Under the pieces are notes generated by a model. The model saw nothing but the letters and a program-made list of their open reading frames with translations, was not told where the DNA came from and did no database searches. 64,000 nucleotides of DNA from Volvox africanus (Eukaryota > Chlorophyta > Chlorophyceae > Chlamydomonadales > Volvocaceae). The position numbers were made by a program, and so were the translations under genes. Location: the NCBI GenBank assembly GCA_030268105.1, contig BSDZ01000112.1, positions 1,445,501 to 1,509,500 of the forward strand, read 5' to 3'. Shown piece after piece: positions 23,550-37,700 of the stretch (within the stretch, counting starts at the first letter, position 1; each line of letters starts with the position of its first letter).

Positions 23550-26500
23550 TGTTAAGGAGATAGAGGAAGTATACCGCTGCAATGATGTATTACAGTAGTC
23601 AGAAGAGGTCAGAAGTATAAGACACTAGACGATTGCTAGCTGTTGGGTGACTATTGCAGAGCTCAGGTACCCTTAAATATTAGTTCTAATGGCTTCTGAT
23701 CAACAACTCCCTGGAGCACTGCAGTATGCAGCTCTCTACCATTGGGTAGTTGCCCAGCACCTACCACCAGCAACTTCCTACCACTTGGCTGCTCAGCCCC
23801 TATCACCTTGCACACTGCAGTCAAGTGTCTATGCAGTTCTCTACCATTGGGTAGTTGCCCAGCACCTACCACCAGCAACTTCCTACCACTTGGCTGCTCA
23901 GCACCTATCACCTTGCACACTGCAACTGCCTGTCACAACTGCCGCCCTGCAACTGCTAGATAGGTAACTGTGACGGTTTGCACCGTCCACAACTTAACAG
24001 ACACATGTTGGAAGTTAGGAATATAGACCTCAAGGAGATGTATTCAGCCCTAGGTCTGAGGGTTTTGCCTTTCCTTTCTTATATGAGAGCAACTCTCTCG
24101 CGTCAATTTGTTAAGTTCTGGACGGTGCAAACCGTCGCTGTTACCTATCTAGCAGTTGCAGGGCGGCAAGGTGGTAGCTGTGACAGGCAGTTGCAGGGTG
24201 CAAGGTGGTAGGTGCTGGACAGCTGCCAAGTGGTAGAAAGTTGCTGGTGGTAGGTGCTAGGTAGGTACCCAAGGGGAGACACTTGACTGCATAGACACGT
24301 GACTGCAGTGCGTTGGGAGTGGTTGATCAGAAGCCATTAGTAGTATTGAAGGGTGCCTGAACTCTGCAGTAGTTACCCAACAGCTAGCAATCGTCTAGTA
24401 TCTCATACTTCTGACCTCTTCTGACTACTGTAATACTTCATAGCAGCAGTATACTTGCTCTATCTCCTTTACACAATTATCCCACCTATCCAATAGGTGG
24501 GCGTGTTAAGGAGATAGAGGAAGTATACTGCTGCTCCTTCACTCGGCTACACCCATACAAACTTACTAATAACCACCTGCAAAACTATATTATTTGATAA
24601 TGAGTGCATTAAATCTTCATTAGCAAATAAGCCGCTGTTTGTAATACTGTCTTGTTTGTACAAACTTACGCTTGTGATTAAATTAGCCAAAATTGGTGCA
24701 AACTCATCTTTAAAAATCGATACCAAACTTAAATTTCTAAAGATTTAATTTCGACATTAACAGACGGGGTTTTTGATGAGGTAACAAGATGGCAAAATCG
24801 GCCACTTGATAGCGTTTATATTTGGACTGTATCCATGTAAAGTCCCGGGATAATAATATTGTAATTAACAAGGCTGTGTTTTTAACCGCTCCATTCAGTA
24901 AGAAAGTTAGGTGTAAAATATTCCATAAAAAAATACTTTTAAAACCCATCCCACAAACTAAAATGCTATTTAACTTTAAGGTTAAAAGATGATAAACCCT
25001 GGTTATACTATTCTCACTTACTCGTAACAGATATTGCTGTAAGTTTTTTAGGCACGGCAACACTTATATTTGACTTCACCTAAAGCCTTTGTCATCGCAT
25101 CAGCCACCATCTTCTCCGTGGGGCAGTAATTCGCTCAACCTCCCACCTAGCGACCCGCTCTCTGACAAAATGATGCATGACATCAATGTGTTTTGACCGT
25201 TGGGACGTCAGGCAAGGGCCCGAATAGTGATATTCGGTTGCTGAACAATCACTGCGACCTCCACACTTCATACACTCGCGAACCATATGCGGTAAACGTT
25301 GTGTAATGATATAAGAAATATTATTTCTCGGCGATTCCTAACAATATGATGCCTTGCGCCGTAATCTCTCAGAATTTGTTAATCTCGCTAAATCGCTACC
25401 ATTATATGTATTTAATGTAATAGTCAGCTAAGCGCCCGGCCCCTCCCTGGGCCGTATTACTTGCTGTCATTCATTTGTATATGAGTGTTGCTCAATCTGA
25501 ACATTTAGAACCTGTACATATGACTTTACAACAAAGAACTCTGAAGTGCATACATGGCTGTTCATGGCTAATTTTCTAATGATCTAACTATCTAATTATA
25601 TTCTGGAGCAGCAAGCTGCCGGAGTGAGCAAGTCTGGGTAACGATCCGGGAAATTTGGAAAAAGCAAACCAATAGTAGCCAGGCAACAATGTCGCCAGAT
25701 GGACCCGAACAAAGCAACCAAGAGCCACAGTTACACATCGAGCAGGCCCCCAAAATAGCCTTATCCGGCAAGCATAAGGCATAGCAGCTTGGCGTAGGCG
25801 TGAAAATTGACCATGAAAAGGAGCATGGGTAAGACGATGATGAACCAAATGCTTTCCAAATCCAGACTTACTACAAGGCAGAATAGTTAAATTGTTGCAC
25901 AGGATGGAATTGTATAACGAATTCACGCCACAATTTTCAGCACGGTTATTAATTTGTCATCGTATCAAGAATGTCATGCACATTCCTAACCGAAATTGTT
26001 TCATGGCTCGTGTTTCTGTTATTCTCCGTTATTTCTTATGCACATTGTTGAGTTGTGCGGTACAAGACGTTTATGGTAAATTTTGGATTGCCGGCATGTG
26101 AAAGGCCCAAGATTGGAGCCTGGATGACCTGTGCCACTAGACGGGGACTGCCTTGACGGGCATAGGAAATGCCAGGGGCCAGCGGCTGTACAGTTGCAAA
26201 ATGATAATAAGACTACGTTGACGCCGATCACACGGCTTATATTGCCGGAGTTGACGTGAGATCACACGATGGGAAAGGACAGATTGGCTGACCCCTTCGT
26301 GTCTTAACAATTGTGTAATGTGGTCTTTCACGTTTGAAGCAGTGATGGAGGAACACGGACTTGACAGATGGTTAAGACGAAGACATTGCAAAAGACGTCA
26401 AATATATAATGCATGACGTCAAATATATAATTAAAGCTGCAACAACTGCGAGCTGAGCCTGGGAGAGCAACCTCATTCTCAACACCCAGCTTTTGGCTTT

Positions 26501-26599
26501 TGAAAAGAGAATAGAAACGGAGCAGAAATCGGAGGAATCATTTGCGTTTGCAAATCGGAGGAAGCAAAAAACGCTGGACAAGGGAGCAACCGTGGCGGG
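23550..26599 (+). repeat. Array unit 8 (3050 bp, two minisatellite copies)
   Basis: It differs by 5 extra bases where GACGTCAAATATATAAT is partly repeated near 26417, a change found again only in the unit at 51225. It is the first unit with the AT-rich block variants TTAGCAAATAAG and GATTAAATTAG. RNase H relic at 25048-25286 (minus); gag relic ATG at 26269. Confidence 0.95.
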
Positions 26600-29540
26600 T
26601 GTTAAGGAGATAGAGGAAGTATACCGCTGCAATGATGTATTACAGTAGTCAGAAGACGTCAGAAGTATAAGACACTAGACGATTGCTAGCTGTTGGGTGA
26701 CTATTGCAGAGCTCAGGTACCCTTAAATATTAGTTCTAATGGCTTCTGATCAACAACTCCCTGGAGCACTGCAGTATGCAGCTCTCTACCATTGGGTAGT
26801 TGCCCAGCACCTACCACCAGCAACTTCCTACCACTTGGCTGCTCAGCACCTATCACCTTGCACACTGCAACTGCCTGTCACAACTGCCGCCCTGCAACTG
26901 CTAGATAGGTAACTGTGACGGTTTGCACCGTCCACAACTTAACAGACACATGTTGGAAGTTAGGAATATAGACCTCAAGGAGATGTATTCAGCCCTAGGT
27001 CTGAGGGTTTTGCCTTTCCTTTCTTATATGAGAGCAACTCTCTCGCGTCAATTTGTTAAGTTCTGGACGGTGCAAACCGTCGCTGTTACCTATCTAGCAG
27101 TTGCAGGGCGGCAAGGTGGTAGCTGTGACAGGCAGTTGCAGGGTGCAAGGTGGTAGGTGCTGGACAGCTGCCAAGTGGTAGAAAGTTGCTGGTGGTAGGT
27201 GCTAGGTAGGTACCCAAGGGGAGACACTTGACTGCATAGACACGTGACTGCAGTGCGTTGGGAGTGGTTGATCAGAAGCCATTAGTAGTATTGAAGGGTG
27301 CCTGAACTCTGCAGTAGTTACCCAACAGCTAGCAATCGTCTAGTATCTCATACTTCTGACCTCTTCTGACTACTGTAATACTTCATAGCAGCAGTATACT
27401 TGCTCTATCTCCTTTACACAATTATCCCACCTATCCAATAGGTGGGCGTGTTAAGGAGATAGAGGAAGTATACTGCTGCTCCTTCACTCGGCTACACCCA
27501 TACAAACTTACTAATAACCACCTGCAATACTATATTATTTAATAATGAGTGCATTAAATCTTCATTAGCAAATAAGCCGCTGTTTGTAATACTGTCTTGT
27601 TTGTACAAACTTACGCTTGTGATTAAATTAGCCAAAATTGGTGCAAACTCATCTTTAAAAATCGATACCAAACTTAAATTTCTAAAGATTTAATTTCGAC
27701 ATTAACAGACGGGGTTTTTGATGAGGTAACAAGATGGCAAAATCGGCCACTTGATAGCGTTTATATTTGGACTGTATCCATGTAAAGTCCCGGGATAATA
27801 ATATTGTAATTAACAAGGCTGTGTTTTTAACCGCTCCATTCAGTAAGAAAGTTAGGTGTAAAACATTCCATAAAAAAAATACTTTTAAAACCCATCCCAC
27901 AAACTAAAATGCTATTTAACTTTAAGGTTAAAAGATGATAAACCCTGGTTATACTATTCTCACTTACTCGTAACAGATATTGCTGTAAGTTTTTTAGGCA
28001 CGGCAACACTTATATTTGACTTCACCTAAAGCCTTTGTCATCGCATCAGCCACCATCTTCTCCGTGGGGCAGTAATTCGCTCAACCTCCCACCTAGCGAC
28101 CCGCTCTCTGACAAAATGATGCATGACATCAATGTGTTTTGACCGTTGGGACGTCAGGCAAGGGCCCGAATAGTGATATTCGGTTGCTGAACAATCACTG
28201 CGACCTCCACACTTCATACACTCGCGAACCATATGCGGTAAACGTTGTGTAATGATATAAGAAATATTATTTCTCGGCGATTCCTAACAATATGATGCCT
28301 TGCGCCGTAATCTCTCAGAATTTGTTAATCTCGCTAAATCGCTACCATTATATGTATTTAATGTAATAGTCAGCTAAGCGCCCGGCCCCTCCCTGGGCCG
28401 TATTACTTGCTGTCATTCATTTGTATATGAGTGTTGCTCAATCTGAACATTTAGAACCTGTACATATGACTTTACAACAAAGAACTCTGAAGTGCATACA
28501 TGGCTGTTCATGGCTAATTTTCTAATGATCTAACTATCTAATTATATTCTGGAGCAGCAAGCTGCCGGAGTGAGCAAGTCTGGGTAACGATCCGGGAAAT
28601 TTGGAAAAAGCAAACCAATAGTAGCCAGGCAACAATGTCGCCAGATGGACCCGAACAAAGCAACCAAGAGCCACAGTTACACATCGAGCAGGCCCCCAAA
28701 ATAGCCTTATCCGGCAAGCATAAGGCATAGCAGCTTGGCGTAGGCGTGAAAATTGACCATGAAAAGGAGCATGGGTAAGACGATGATGAACCAAATGCTT
28801 TCCAAATCCAGACTTACTACAAGGCAGAATAGTTAAATTGTTGCACAGGATGGAATTGTATAACGAATTCACGCCACAATTTTCAGCACGGTTATTAATT
28901 TGTCATCGTATCAAGAATGTCATGCACATTCCTAACCGAAATTGTTTCATGGCTCGTGTTTCTGTTATTCTCCGTTATTTCTTATGCACATTGTTGAGTT
29001 GTGCGGTACAAGACGTTTATGGTAAATTTTGGATTGCCGGCATGTGAAAGGCCCAAGATTGGAGCCTGGATGACCTGTGCCACTAGACGGGGACTGCCTT
29101 GACGGGCATAGGAAATGCCAGGGGCCAGCGGCTGTACAGTTGCAAAATGATAATAAGACTACGTTGACGCCGATCACACGGCTTATATTGCCGGAGTTGA
29201 CGTGAGATCACACGATGGGAAAGGACAGATTGGCTGACCCCTTCGTGTCTTAACAATTGTGTAATGTGGTCTTTCACGTTTGAAGCAGTGATGGAGGAAC
29301 ACGGACTTGACAGATGGTTAAGACGAAGACATTGCAAAAGACGTCAAATATATAATGCATGACGTCTATAATTAAAGCTGCAACAACTGCGAGCTGAGCC
29401 TGGGAGAGCAACCTCATTCTCAACACCCAGCTTTTGGCTTTTGAAAAGAGAATAGAAACGGAGCAGAAATCGGAGGAATCATTTGCGTTTGCAAATCGGA
29501 GGAAGCAAAAAACGCTGGACAAGGGAGCAACCGTGGCGGG
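26600..29540 (+). repeat. Array unit 9 (2941 bp, one minisatellite copy)
   Basis: It has one extra A in the A-run near 27880 and the variants GCAATACT and TTTAATAATG near 27526-27545, shared only with the unit at 51225. RNase H relic at 27994-28232 (minus); gag relic ATG at 29215. Confidence 0.95.
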
Positions 29541-32500
29541 TGTTAAGGAGATAGAGGAAGTATACCGCTGCAATGATGTATTACAGTAGTCAGAAGAGGT
29601 CAGAAGTATAAGACACTAGACGATTGCTAGCTGTTGGGTGACTATTGCAGAGCTCAGGTACCCTTAAATATTAGTTCTAATGGCTTCTGATCAACAACTC
29701 CCTGGAGCACTGCAGTATGCAGCTCTCTACCATTGGGTAGTTGCCCAGCACCTACCACCAGCAACTTCCTACCACTTGGCTGCTCAGCCCCTATCACCTT
29801 GCACACTGCAGTCAAGTGTCTATGCAGTTCTCTACCATTGGGTAGTTGCCCAGCACCTACCACCAGCAACTTCCTACCACTTGGCTGCTCAGCACCTATC
29901 ACCTTGCACACTGCAACTGCCTGTCACAACTGCCGCCCTGCAACTGCTAGATAGGTAACTGTGACGGTTTGCACCGTCCACAACTTAACAGACACATGTT
30001 GGAAGTTAGGAATATAGACCTCAAGGAGATGTATTCAGCCCTAGGTCTGAGGGTTTTGCCTTTCCTTTCTTATATGAGAGCAACTCTCTCGCGTCAATTT
30101 GTTAAGTTCTGGACGGTGCAAACCGTCGCTGTTACCTATCTAGCAGTTGCAGGGCGGCAAGGTGGTAGCTGTGACAGGCAGTTGCAGGGTGCAAGGTGGT
30201 AGGTGCTGGACAGCTGCCAAGTGGTAGAAAGTTGCTGGTGGTAGGTGCTAGGTAGGTACCCAAGGGGAGACACTTGACTGCATAGACACGTGACTGCAGT
30301 GCGTTGGGAGTGGTTGATCAGAAGCCATTAGTAGTATTGAAGGGTGCCTGAACTCTGCAGTAGTTACCCAACAGCTAGCAATCGTCTAGTATCTCATACT
30401 TCTGACCTCTTCTGACTACTGTAATACTTCATAGCAGCAGTATACTTGCTCTATCTCCTTTACACAATTATCCCACCTATCCAATAGGTGGGCGTGTTAA
30501 GGAGATAGAGGAAGTATACTGCTGCTCCTTCACTCGGCTACACCCATACAAACTTACTAATAACCACCTGCAAAACTATATTATTTGATAATGAGTGCAT
30601 TAAATCTTCATTAGCAAATAAGCCGCTGTTTGTAATACTGTCTTGTTTGTACAAACTTACGCTTGTGATTAAATTAGCCAAAATTGGTGCAAACTCATCT
30701 TTAAAAATCGATACCAAACTTAAATTTCTAAAGATTTAATTTCGACATTAACAGACGGGGTTTTTGATGAGGTAACAAGATAGCAAAATCGGCCACTTGA
30801 TAGCGTTTATATTTGGACTGTATCCATGTAAAGTCCCGGGATAATAATATTGTAATTAACAAGGCTGTGTTTTTAACCGCTCCATTCAGTAAGAAAGTTA
30901 GGTGTAAAATATTCCATAAAAAAATACTTTTAAAACCCATCCCACAAACTAAAATGCTATTTAACTTTAAGGTTAAAAGATGATAAACCCTGGTTATACT
31001 ATTCTCACTTACTCGTAACAGATATTGCTGTAAGTTTTTTAGGCACGGCAACACTTATATTTGACTTCACCTAAAGCCTTTGTCATCGCATCAGCCACCA
31101 TCTTCTCCGTGGGGCAGTAATTCGCTCAACCTCCCACCTAGCGACCCGCTCTCTGACAAAATGATGCATGACATCAATGTGTTTTGACCGTTGGGACGTC
31201 AGGCAAGGGCCCGAATAGTGATATTCGGTTGCTGAACAATCACTGCGACCTCCACACTTCATACACTCGCGAACCATATGCGGTAAACGTTGTGTAATGA
31301 TATAAGAAATATTATTTCTCGGCGATTCCTAACAATATGATGCCTTGCACCGTAATCTCTCAGAATTTGTTAATCTCGCTAAATCGCTACCATTATATGT
31401 ATTTAATGTAATAGTCAGCTAAGCGCCCGGCCCCTCCCTGGGCCACATTACTTGCTGTCATTCATTTGTATATGAGTGTTGCTCAATCTGAACATTTAGA
31501 ACCTGTACATATGACTTTACAACAAAGAACTCTGAAGTGCATACATGGCTGTTCATGGCTAATTTTCTAATGATCTAACTATCTAATTATATTCTCGAGC
31601 AGCAAGCTGCCGGAGTGAGCAAGTCTGGGTAACGATCCGGGAAATTTGGAAAAAGCAAACCAATAGTAGCCAGGCAACAATGTCGCCAGATGGACCCGAA
31701 CAAAGCAACCAAGAGCCACAGTTACACATCGAGCAGGCCCCCAAAATAGCCTTATCCGGCAAGCATAAGGCATAGCAGCTTGGCGTAGGCGTGAAAATTG
31801 ACCATGAAAAGGAGCATGGGTAAGACGATGATGAACCAAATGCTTTCCAAATCCAGACTTACTACAAGGCAGAATAGTTAAATTGTTGCACAGGATGGAA
31901 TTGTATAACGAATTCACGCCACAATTTTCAGCACGGTTATTAATTTGTCATCGTATCAAGAATGTCATGCACATTCCTAACCGAAATTGTTTCATGGCTC
32001 GTGTTTCTGTTATTCTCCGTTATTTCTTATGCACATTGTTGAGTTGTGCGGTACAAGACGTTTATGGTAAATTTTGGATTGCCGGCATGTGAAAGGCCCA
32101 AGATTGGAGCCTGGATGACCTGTGCCACTAGACGGGGACTGCCTTGACGGGCATAGGAAATGCCAGGGGCCAGCGGCTGTACAGTTGCAAAATGATAATA
32201 AGACTACGTTGACGCCGATCACACGGCTTATATTGCCGGAGTTGACGTGAGATCACACGATGGGAAAGGACAGATTGGCTGACCCCTTCGTGTCTTAACA
32301 ATTGTGTAATGTGGTCTTTCACGTTTGAAGCAGTGATGGAGGAACACGGACTTGACAGATGGTTAAGACGAAGACATTGCAAAAGACGTCAAATATATAA
32401 TGCATGACGTCTATAATTAAAGCTGCAACAACTGCGAGCTGAGCCTGGGAGAGCAACCTCATTCTCAACACCCAGCTTTTGGCTTTTGAAAAGAGAATAG

Positions 32501-32585
32501 AAACGGAGCAGAAATCGGAGGAATCATTTGCGTTTGCAAATCGGAGGAAGCAAAAAACGCTGGACAAGGGAGCAACCGTGGCGGG
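29541..32585 (+). repeat. Array unit 10 (3045 bp, two minisatellite copies)
   Basis: Its private or rare variants include AAGATAGCAA near 30780, GGCCACATTA near 31441 (shared with the unit at 48172) and TTCTCGAGCAG near 31593 (shared with units 1 and 15). RNase H relic at 31039-31277 (minus); gag relic ATG at 32260. Confidence 0.95.
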
Positions 32586-34448
32586 TGTTAAGGAGATAGA
32601 GGAAGTATACCGCTGCAATGATGTATTACAGTAGTCAGAAGAGGTCAGAAGTATAAGACACTAGACGATTGCTAGCTGTTGGGTGACTATTGCAGAGCTC
32701 AGGTACCCTTAAATATTAGTTCTAATGGCTTCTGATCAACAACTCCCTGGAGCACTGCAGTATGCAGCTCTCTACCATTGGGTAGTTGCCCAGCACCTAC
32801 CACCAGCAACTTCCTACCACTTGGCTGCTCAGCACCTATCACCTTGCACACTGCAACTGCCTGTCACAACTGCCGCCCTGCAACTGCTAGATAGGTAACT
32901 GTGACGGTTTGCACCGTCCACAACTTAACAGACACATGTTGGAAGTTAGGAATATAGACCTCAAGGAGATGTATTCAGCCCTAGGTCTGAGGGTTTTGCC
33001 TTTCCTTTCTTATATGAGAGCAACTCTCTCGCGTCAATTTGTTAAGTTCTGGACGGTGCAAACCGTCGCTGTTACCTATCTAGCAGTTGCAGGGCGGCAA
33101 GGTGGTAGCTGTGACAGGCAGTTGCAGGGTGCAAGGTGGTAGGTGCTGGACAGCTGCCAAGTGGTAGAAAGTTGCTGGTGGTAGGTGCTAGGTAGGTACC
33201 CAAGGGGAGACACTTGACTGCATAGACACGTGACTGCAGTGCGTTGGGAGTGGTTGATCAGAAGCCATTAGTAGTATTGAAGGGTGCCTGAACTCTGCAG
33301 TAGTTACCCAACAGCTAGCAATCGTCTAGTATCTCATACTTCTGACCTCTTCTGACTACTGTAATACTTCATAGCAGCAGTATACTTGCTCTATCTCCTT
33401 TACACAATTATCCCACCTATCCAATAGGTGGGCGTGTTAAGGAGATAGAGGAAGTATACTGCTGCTCCTTCACTCGGCTACACCCATACAAACTTACTAA
33501 TAACCACCTGCAAAACTATATTATTTGATAATGAGTGCATTAAATCTTCATTAGCAAATAAGCCGCTGTTTGTAATACTGTCTTGTTTGTACAAACTTAC
33601 GCTTGTGATTAAATTAGCCAAAATTGGTGCAAACTCATCTTTAAAAATCGATACCAAACTTAAATTTCTAAAGATTTAATTTCGACATTAACAGACGGGG
33701 TTTTTGATGAGGTAACAAGATGGCAAAATCGGCCACTTGATAGCGTTTATATTTGGACTGTATCCATGTAAAGTCCCGGGATAATAATATTGTAATTAAC
33801 AAGGCTGTGTTTTTAACCGCTCCATTCAGTAAGAAAGTTAGGTGTAAAATATTCCATAAAAAAATACTTTTAAAACCCATCCCACAAACTAAAATGCTAT
33901 TTAACTTTAAGGTTAAAAGATGATAAACCCTGGTTATACTATTCTCACTTACTCGTAACAGATATTGCTGTAAGTTTTTTAGGCACGGCAACACTTATAT
34001 TTGACTTCACCTAAAGCCTTTGTCATCGCATCAGCCACCATCTTCTCCGTGGGGCAGTAATTCGCTCAACCTCCCACCTAGCGACCCGCTCTCTGACAAA
34101 ATGATGCATGACATCAATGTGTTTTGACCGTTGGGACGTCAGGCAAGGGCCCGAATAGTGATATTCGGTTGCTGAACAATCACTGCGACCTCCACACTTC
34201 ATACACTCGCGAACCATATGCGGTAAACGTTGTGTAATGATATAAGAAATATTATTTCTCGGCGATTCCTAACAATATGATGCCTTGCGCCGTAATCTCT
34301 CAGAATTTGTTAATCTCGCTAAATCGCTACCATTATATGTATTTAATGTAATAGTCAGCTAAGCGCCCGGCCCCTCCCTGGGCCGTATTACTTGCTGTCA
34401 TTCATTTGTATATGAGTGTTGCTCAATCTGAACATTTAGAACCTGTAC

Positions 34449-34453
34449 ATATG
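34449..34453. other. Target-site duplication, copia element 1, left
   Basis: ATATG precedes the 5' LTR and reappears immediately after the 3' LTR. An empty unit has it once, within GTACATATGACTT. Confidence 0.95.
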
Positions 34454-34694
34454 TGTTATAAAATGGTATATCAGTTCGATATAGCGATCCATACTAGCAA
34501 CAATCCCGCTGTTGTAGCTGTACTCGGCGGTAAGCTATCGACCCGCGTTCGTACTGCTTGTAGTGCTATACGCACAAATATATGTGCCGACTCCAGAACG
34601 AACTATTTGGACTCCTTACTATCAGATAATATGTAACTCTACTTTCTCGTAATTACGTCAGGCTTCCTTATGTCTGATAGTCTACGTCTCAATA
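34454..34694 (+). repeat. 5' LTR, copia element 1 (241 bp)
   Basis: It begins TGTTATAAAATGG and ends GTCTCAATA, so it has TG...TA ends instead of the usual TG...CA. A TATAAAAT box lies four bases in, too close to the LTR start for an ordinary U3 core promoter, so the real promoter is uncertain. A 9-bp inverted pair, ACTATCAGA (34618-34626) and TCTGATAGT (34673-34681), could form a stem at the 3' end. Confidence 0.95.
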
Positions 34695-34711
34695 GGTTAT
34701 GAGCCCCGGTC
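34695..34711 (+). other. Primer binding site, copia element 1 (initiator tRNA-Met anticodon arm)
   Basis: GGTTATGAGCCCCGGTC abuts the LTR directly. Its complement contains GGGCTCATAACC, the anticodon stem-loop signature of initiator tRNA-Met, and not a tRNA 3' end (there is no TGG start). Priming from an internal site of a cleaved tRNA is established for Drosophila copia and, as I recall, proposed for Volvox Osser. Confidence 0.75.
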
Positions 34712-34781
34712 ATCGTTGACCGCGGAGCCTGACATCTTCTGCCCATTCTACTGTTGATCTTCGCGTTTATAGGTCTTCACA

Positions 34782-37700
34782 ATGGGAAAGGATAGGCTGG
34801 ACGAGCCGCTGGACCTACACAACTACTCAACTTGGAAACTACGATTCCAATTGTTGTGCGCGGAGCTTGGATACAGTCGCGCCCTGCTACAAGCACCAAT
34901 TGCAGAGGCGGATGTCATCATCTCCGACAAGGTCAAGAGTGTGATGGCCAAGAACGTAAAGAACCATCACCTCCAAACAATTGTTCGGGCGGCAAATGCG
35001 AAGGCCGCCTGGGACGCTTTGGCGGCTACGTTTGCATCAACCTGCAACACGAGAAAAGTAGCACTTCGGCAGGAGCTAAGTGACTTCAAAATGGCTAATG
35101 GAGAGGAGTTACCAATTTATATCAGCCGCGCGCGACAGCTGCAGTCCGACTTGCTGGATGTGGGACACGCAGTCGCAGACACGGAGCTCTCTACAATTGT
35201 CATCAAAGGACTTCCGAGCAAGTATCATGTGGTAACAACAGCTCTCACAATGCGAGAAGGGGAGCTGGACTTTACTCAAGTGGTCGCGCGACTAATGGCG
35301 TATGTGATACCGGACGAGGACAACAACGAGTCTTCATCGGCATTCATCACGCATCGAAGTGGTGGCAAATTCAACCCTACAAGCCGTCATCAGACAAGTA
35401 AGCAGAGGAGTAAATCAAACGCCATCTGCCACTACTGCGGTAAGCCAGGTCACTTCATCGGAGTGTGCAAGAAGCGTCTGGCGGATCAACAGCAACAAAA
35501 CAATGGTCGCGGCGGGGGCAACCTTCAGCGCAGGGAGCCCACCAAAATGGCGTATGCTGTTGGAAGCGAGTCACGGTCGGACGCATGGCACCTGGACTCA
35601 GCGTCAGAATGGCACATTACCTACGACGCGTCAGAGCTGAAGGATCTGCGAGCTGTACGGCCTGAAGAAAAATTCACGTTGGTGGGCTACGATGGCTCGA
35701 GGCATCAGCCGACGCACGTGGGGCGGTATACCATGTGGAGTAACACCGTTAAAGGGCTACAAATTGAGCTCAAGAACGTCTATGTGGTGCCCAAGGCGAC
35801 AGTAAAGCTGATCTCAGCAGGCATCTTCGATGAGCGTGGCGCTACAATTCTGCTGGGTAACGACAAAGCCCTCGTTCAGGCAAAGGGGAGGACGATCCTA
35901 CGTGCAGACAAGGTGGGACGCCTCTATGCCATTCGACACCACGCAGCAGGGCGATCAGTTGGCAAAGGCCGCTCATGTGCGGCGGTCGGGTCAGAAGGCT
36001 CGAAGGCAGCGCTGTGGCATCGGCGCTTGGGACATCTGGGCTACAAGAGCCTGGAACGTATGTGCCGGGAACACATGGTAACCGGCATGGATTTGGATCG
36101 CGCGAGTCTGGAGGCAGCCAGGTCGCGGATCTGCGAGCCCTGCATTTATGCAAAGCAGACACGTGGACCATTCCCGTCCACTGGGCACAAGGCGGCGAAA
36201 CCTCTGGGCCTGATACACCTGGACGTCTGTGGACCTATGCCTGAGACTTCGATAGGTGGATCCCGGTACGTTACTACACTGCTGGACGACTGCACGGGAT
36301 TTTCTACTGTTGCATTCACTGACACCAAGGACGCAGTTCGCAAGAAGGTAAAGATAATGATTGAGGCGCTGGAGAACATGACTGGCCGTCGTGTGAAGGA
36401 GGCACGCACGGATCGTGGGACTGAGTTCCTCAATACAGTCTTGGGCGCCTACTTCGGCGAAAAAGGGATTATCCACGGGACGACCGTTGGGTATTCGCCG
36501 GAGCAGAATGGGGCGGCGGAGCGCCTCAACAGGACGCTTTTGGAGAAGACCCGGGCAATGCTGGCGGAGTCAGGACTACCGCAGAAGCTCTGGGCAGAAG
36601 CCATGGCTACGGCGAATCTTTTGCGCAACGTTTCACCGGTCGTGGGGGCATCAGTAACGCCCCATGAGGCGTTCATGGGGGTGAAGCCGGACATAAGCCA
36701 TCTGAGAGTTTTCGGCAGTACCGCATATGCACACGTGCCGAAGGAGAAGCGGAACAAACTGCAACCCGTGAGTAAAAAAGGAGTGCTGGTTGGATACGAG
36801 CAAGGGAGGCAGTACCGCATCTTGATCAACAATCTCATCAGCACCCACTCGACAGTCAAGTTCGACGAGTCAACAGTTGGAGATCGCTATGAGGATTCCG
36901 ACGAGGAGGATGTCGAGGAGTCTGGCGGCGTTCCGTTGCCAGGGGGCGGCGGAGATACGCCGGTCAACACCGACATGGACCAGGGAGCTGCTGAAGTGAA
37001 CCATGGTGCATCCACCAGCAGCGGCCAGACAGCGGCGCCACAGAGGCACGCAGGCATACCAGCAGCACAGTTTCCCAGGATGCAAAATACAGCGCAGTCC
37101 CGCGGAGGCAATGGTGGAGACGCTATGACAGGCGAAGGGCCGGTGCAGCAGCAAAACCACAACAACGACGGTGCAGACGTTAATATGCAGGAACGTCGCT
37201 ATCCACTACGTGAGCGAAAGCGACTGATTGAATGGAGGCATGAGCCCAACGGAAGGGTTACGTTCGGGCGGATCAATGCTGCAATCGAGGAAGAAGTACC
37301 AGAGCCAGCTTCATACCAGGAGGCCACTGACGGCCCATATGCTGAGGAATGGAGAAGTGCCATGGATGAGGAAATCTCAGCACAGCTCACAAATGGGACC
37401 TGGGAGCTAGCAAAACCACCGCCAGGTGCGCGGATTCTGCCTTGTCGGTGGGTGTATAAGGTCAAACGTGCAGAGGATGGCGAGATCGAGCGCTACAAGG
37501 CACGTTTGGTGGCAAAGGGCTACGAGCAGCGGGCGGGGATTGATTATGGGGAGCTCTTTGCTCCAACCTCGCGTTTTGCTTCGCTTCGTATGCTCCTGGC
37601 GGTGGCTGCGGCTAAAGCAATGCCGATCCATCAGCTAGACGTTTCAACAGCTTTCCTGAACGGGGAGCTAGAGGAGGAGCTCTGGATGCAGCAGCCGCCT

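Noticed and set aside
34406..34636. 76-codon frame across the copia 5' junction
   Set aside because: It starts in the array unit and runs into the LTR, so it exists only because of the insertion.
35991..36476. 161-codon antisense frame within copia pol, and many similar shadows
   Set aside because: It overlaps the integrase coding frame with its conserved catalytic residues and has no recognised domain. It is explained by the GC-rich codons of the sense strand.
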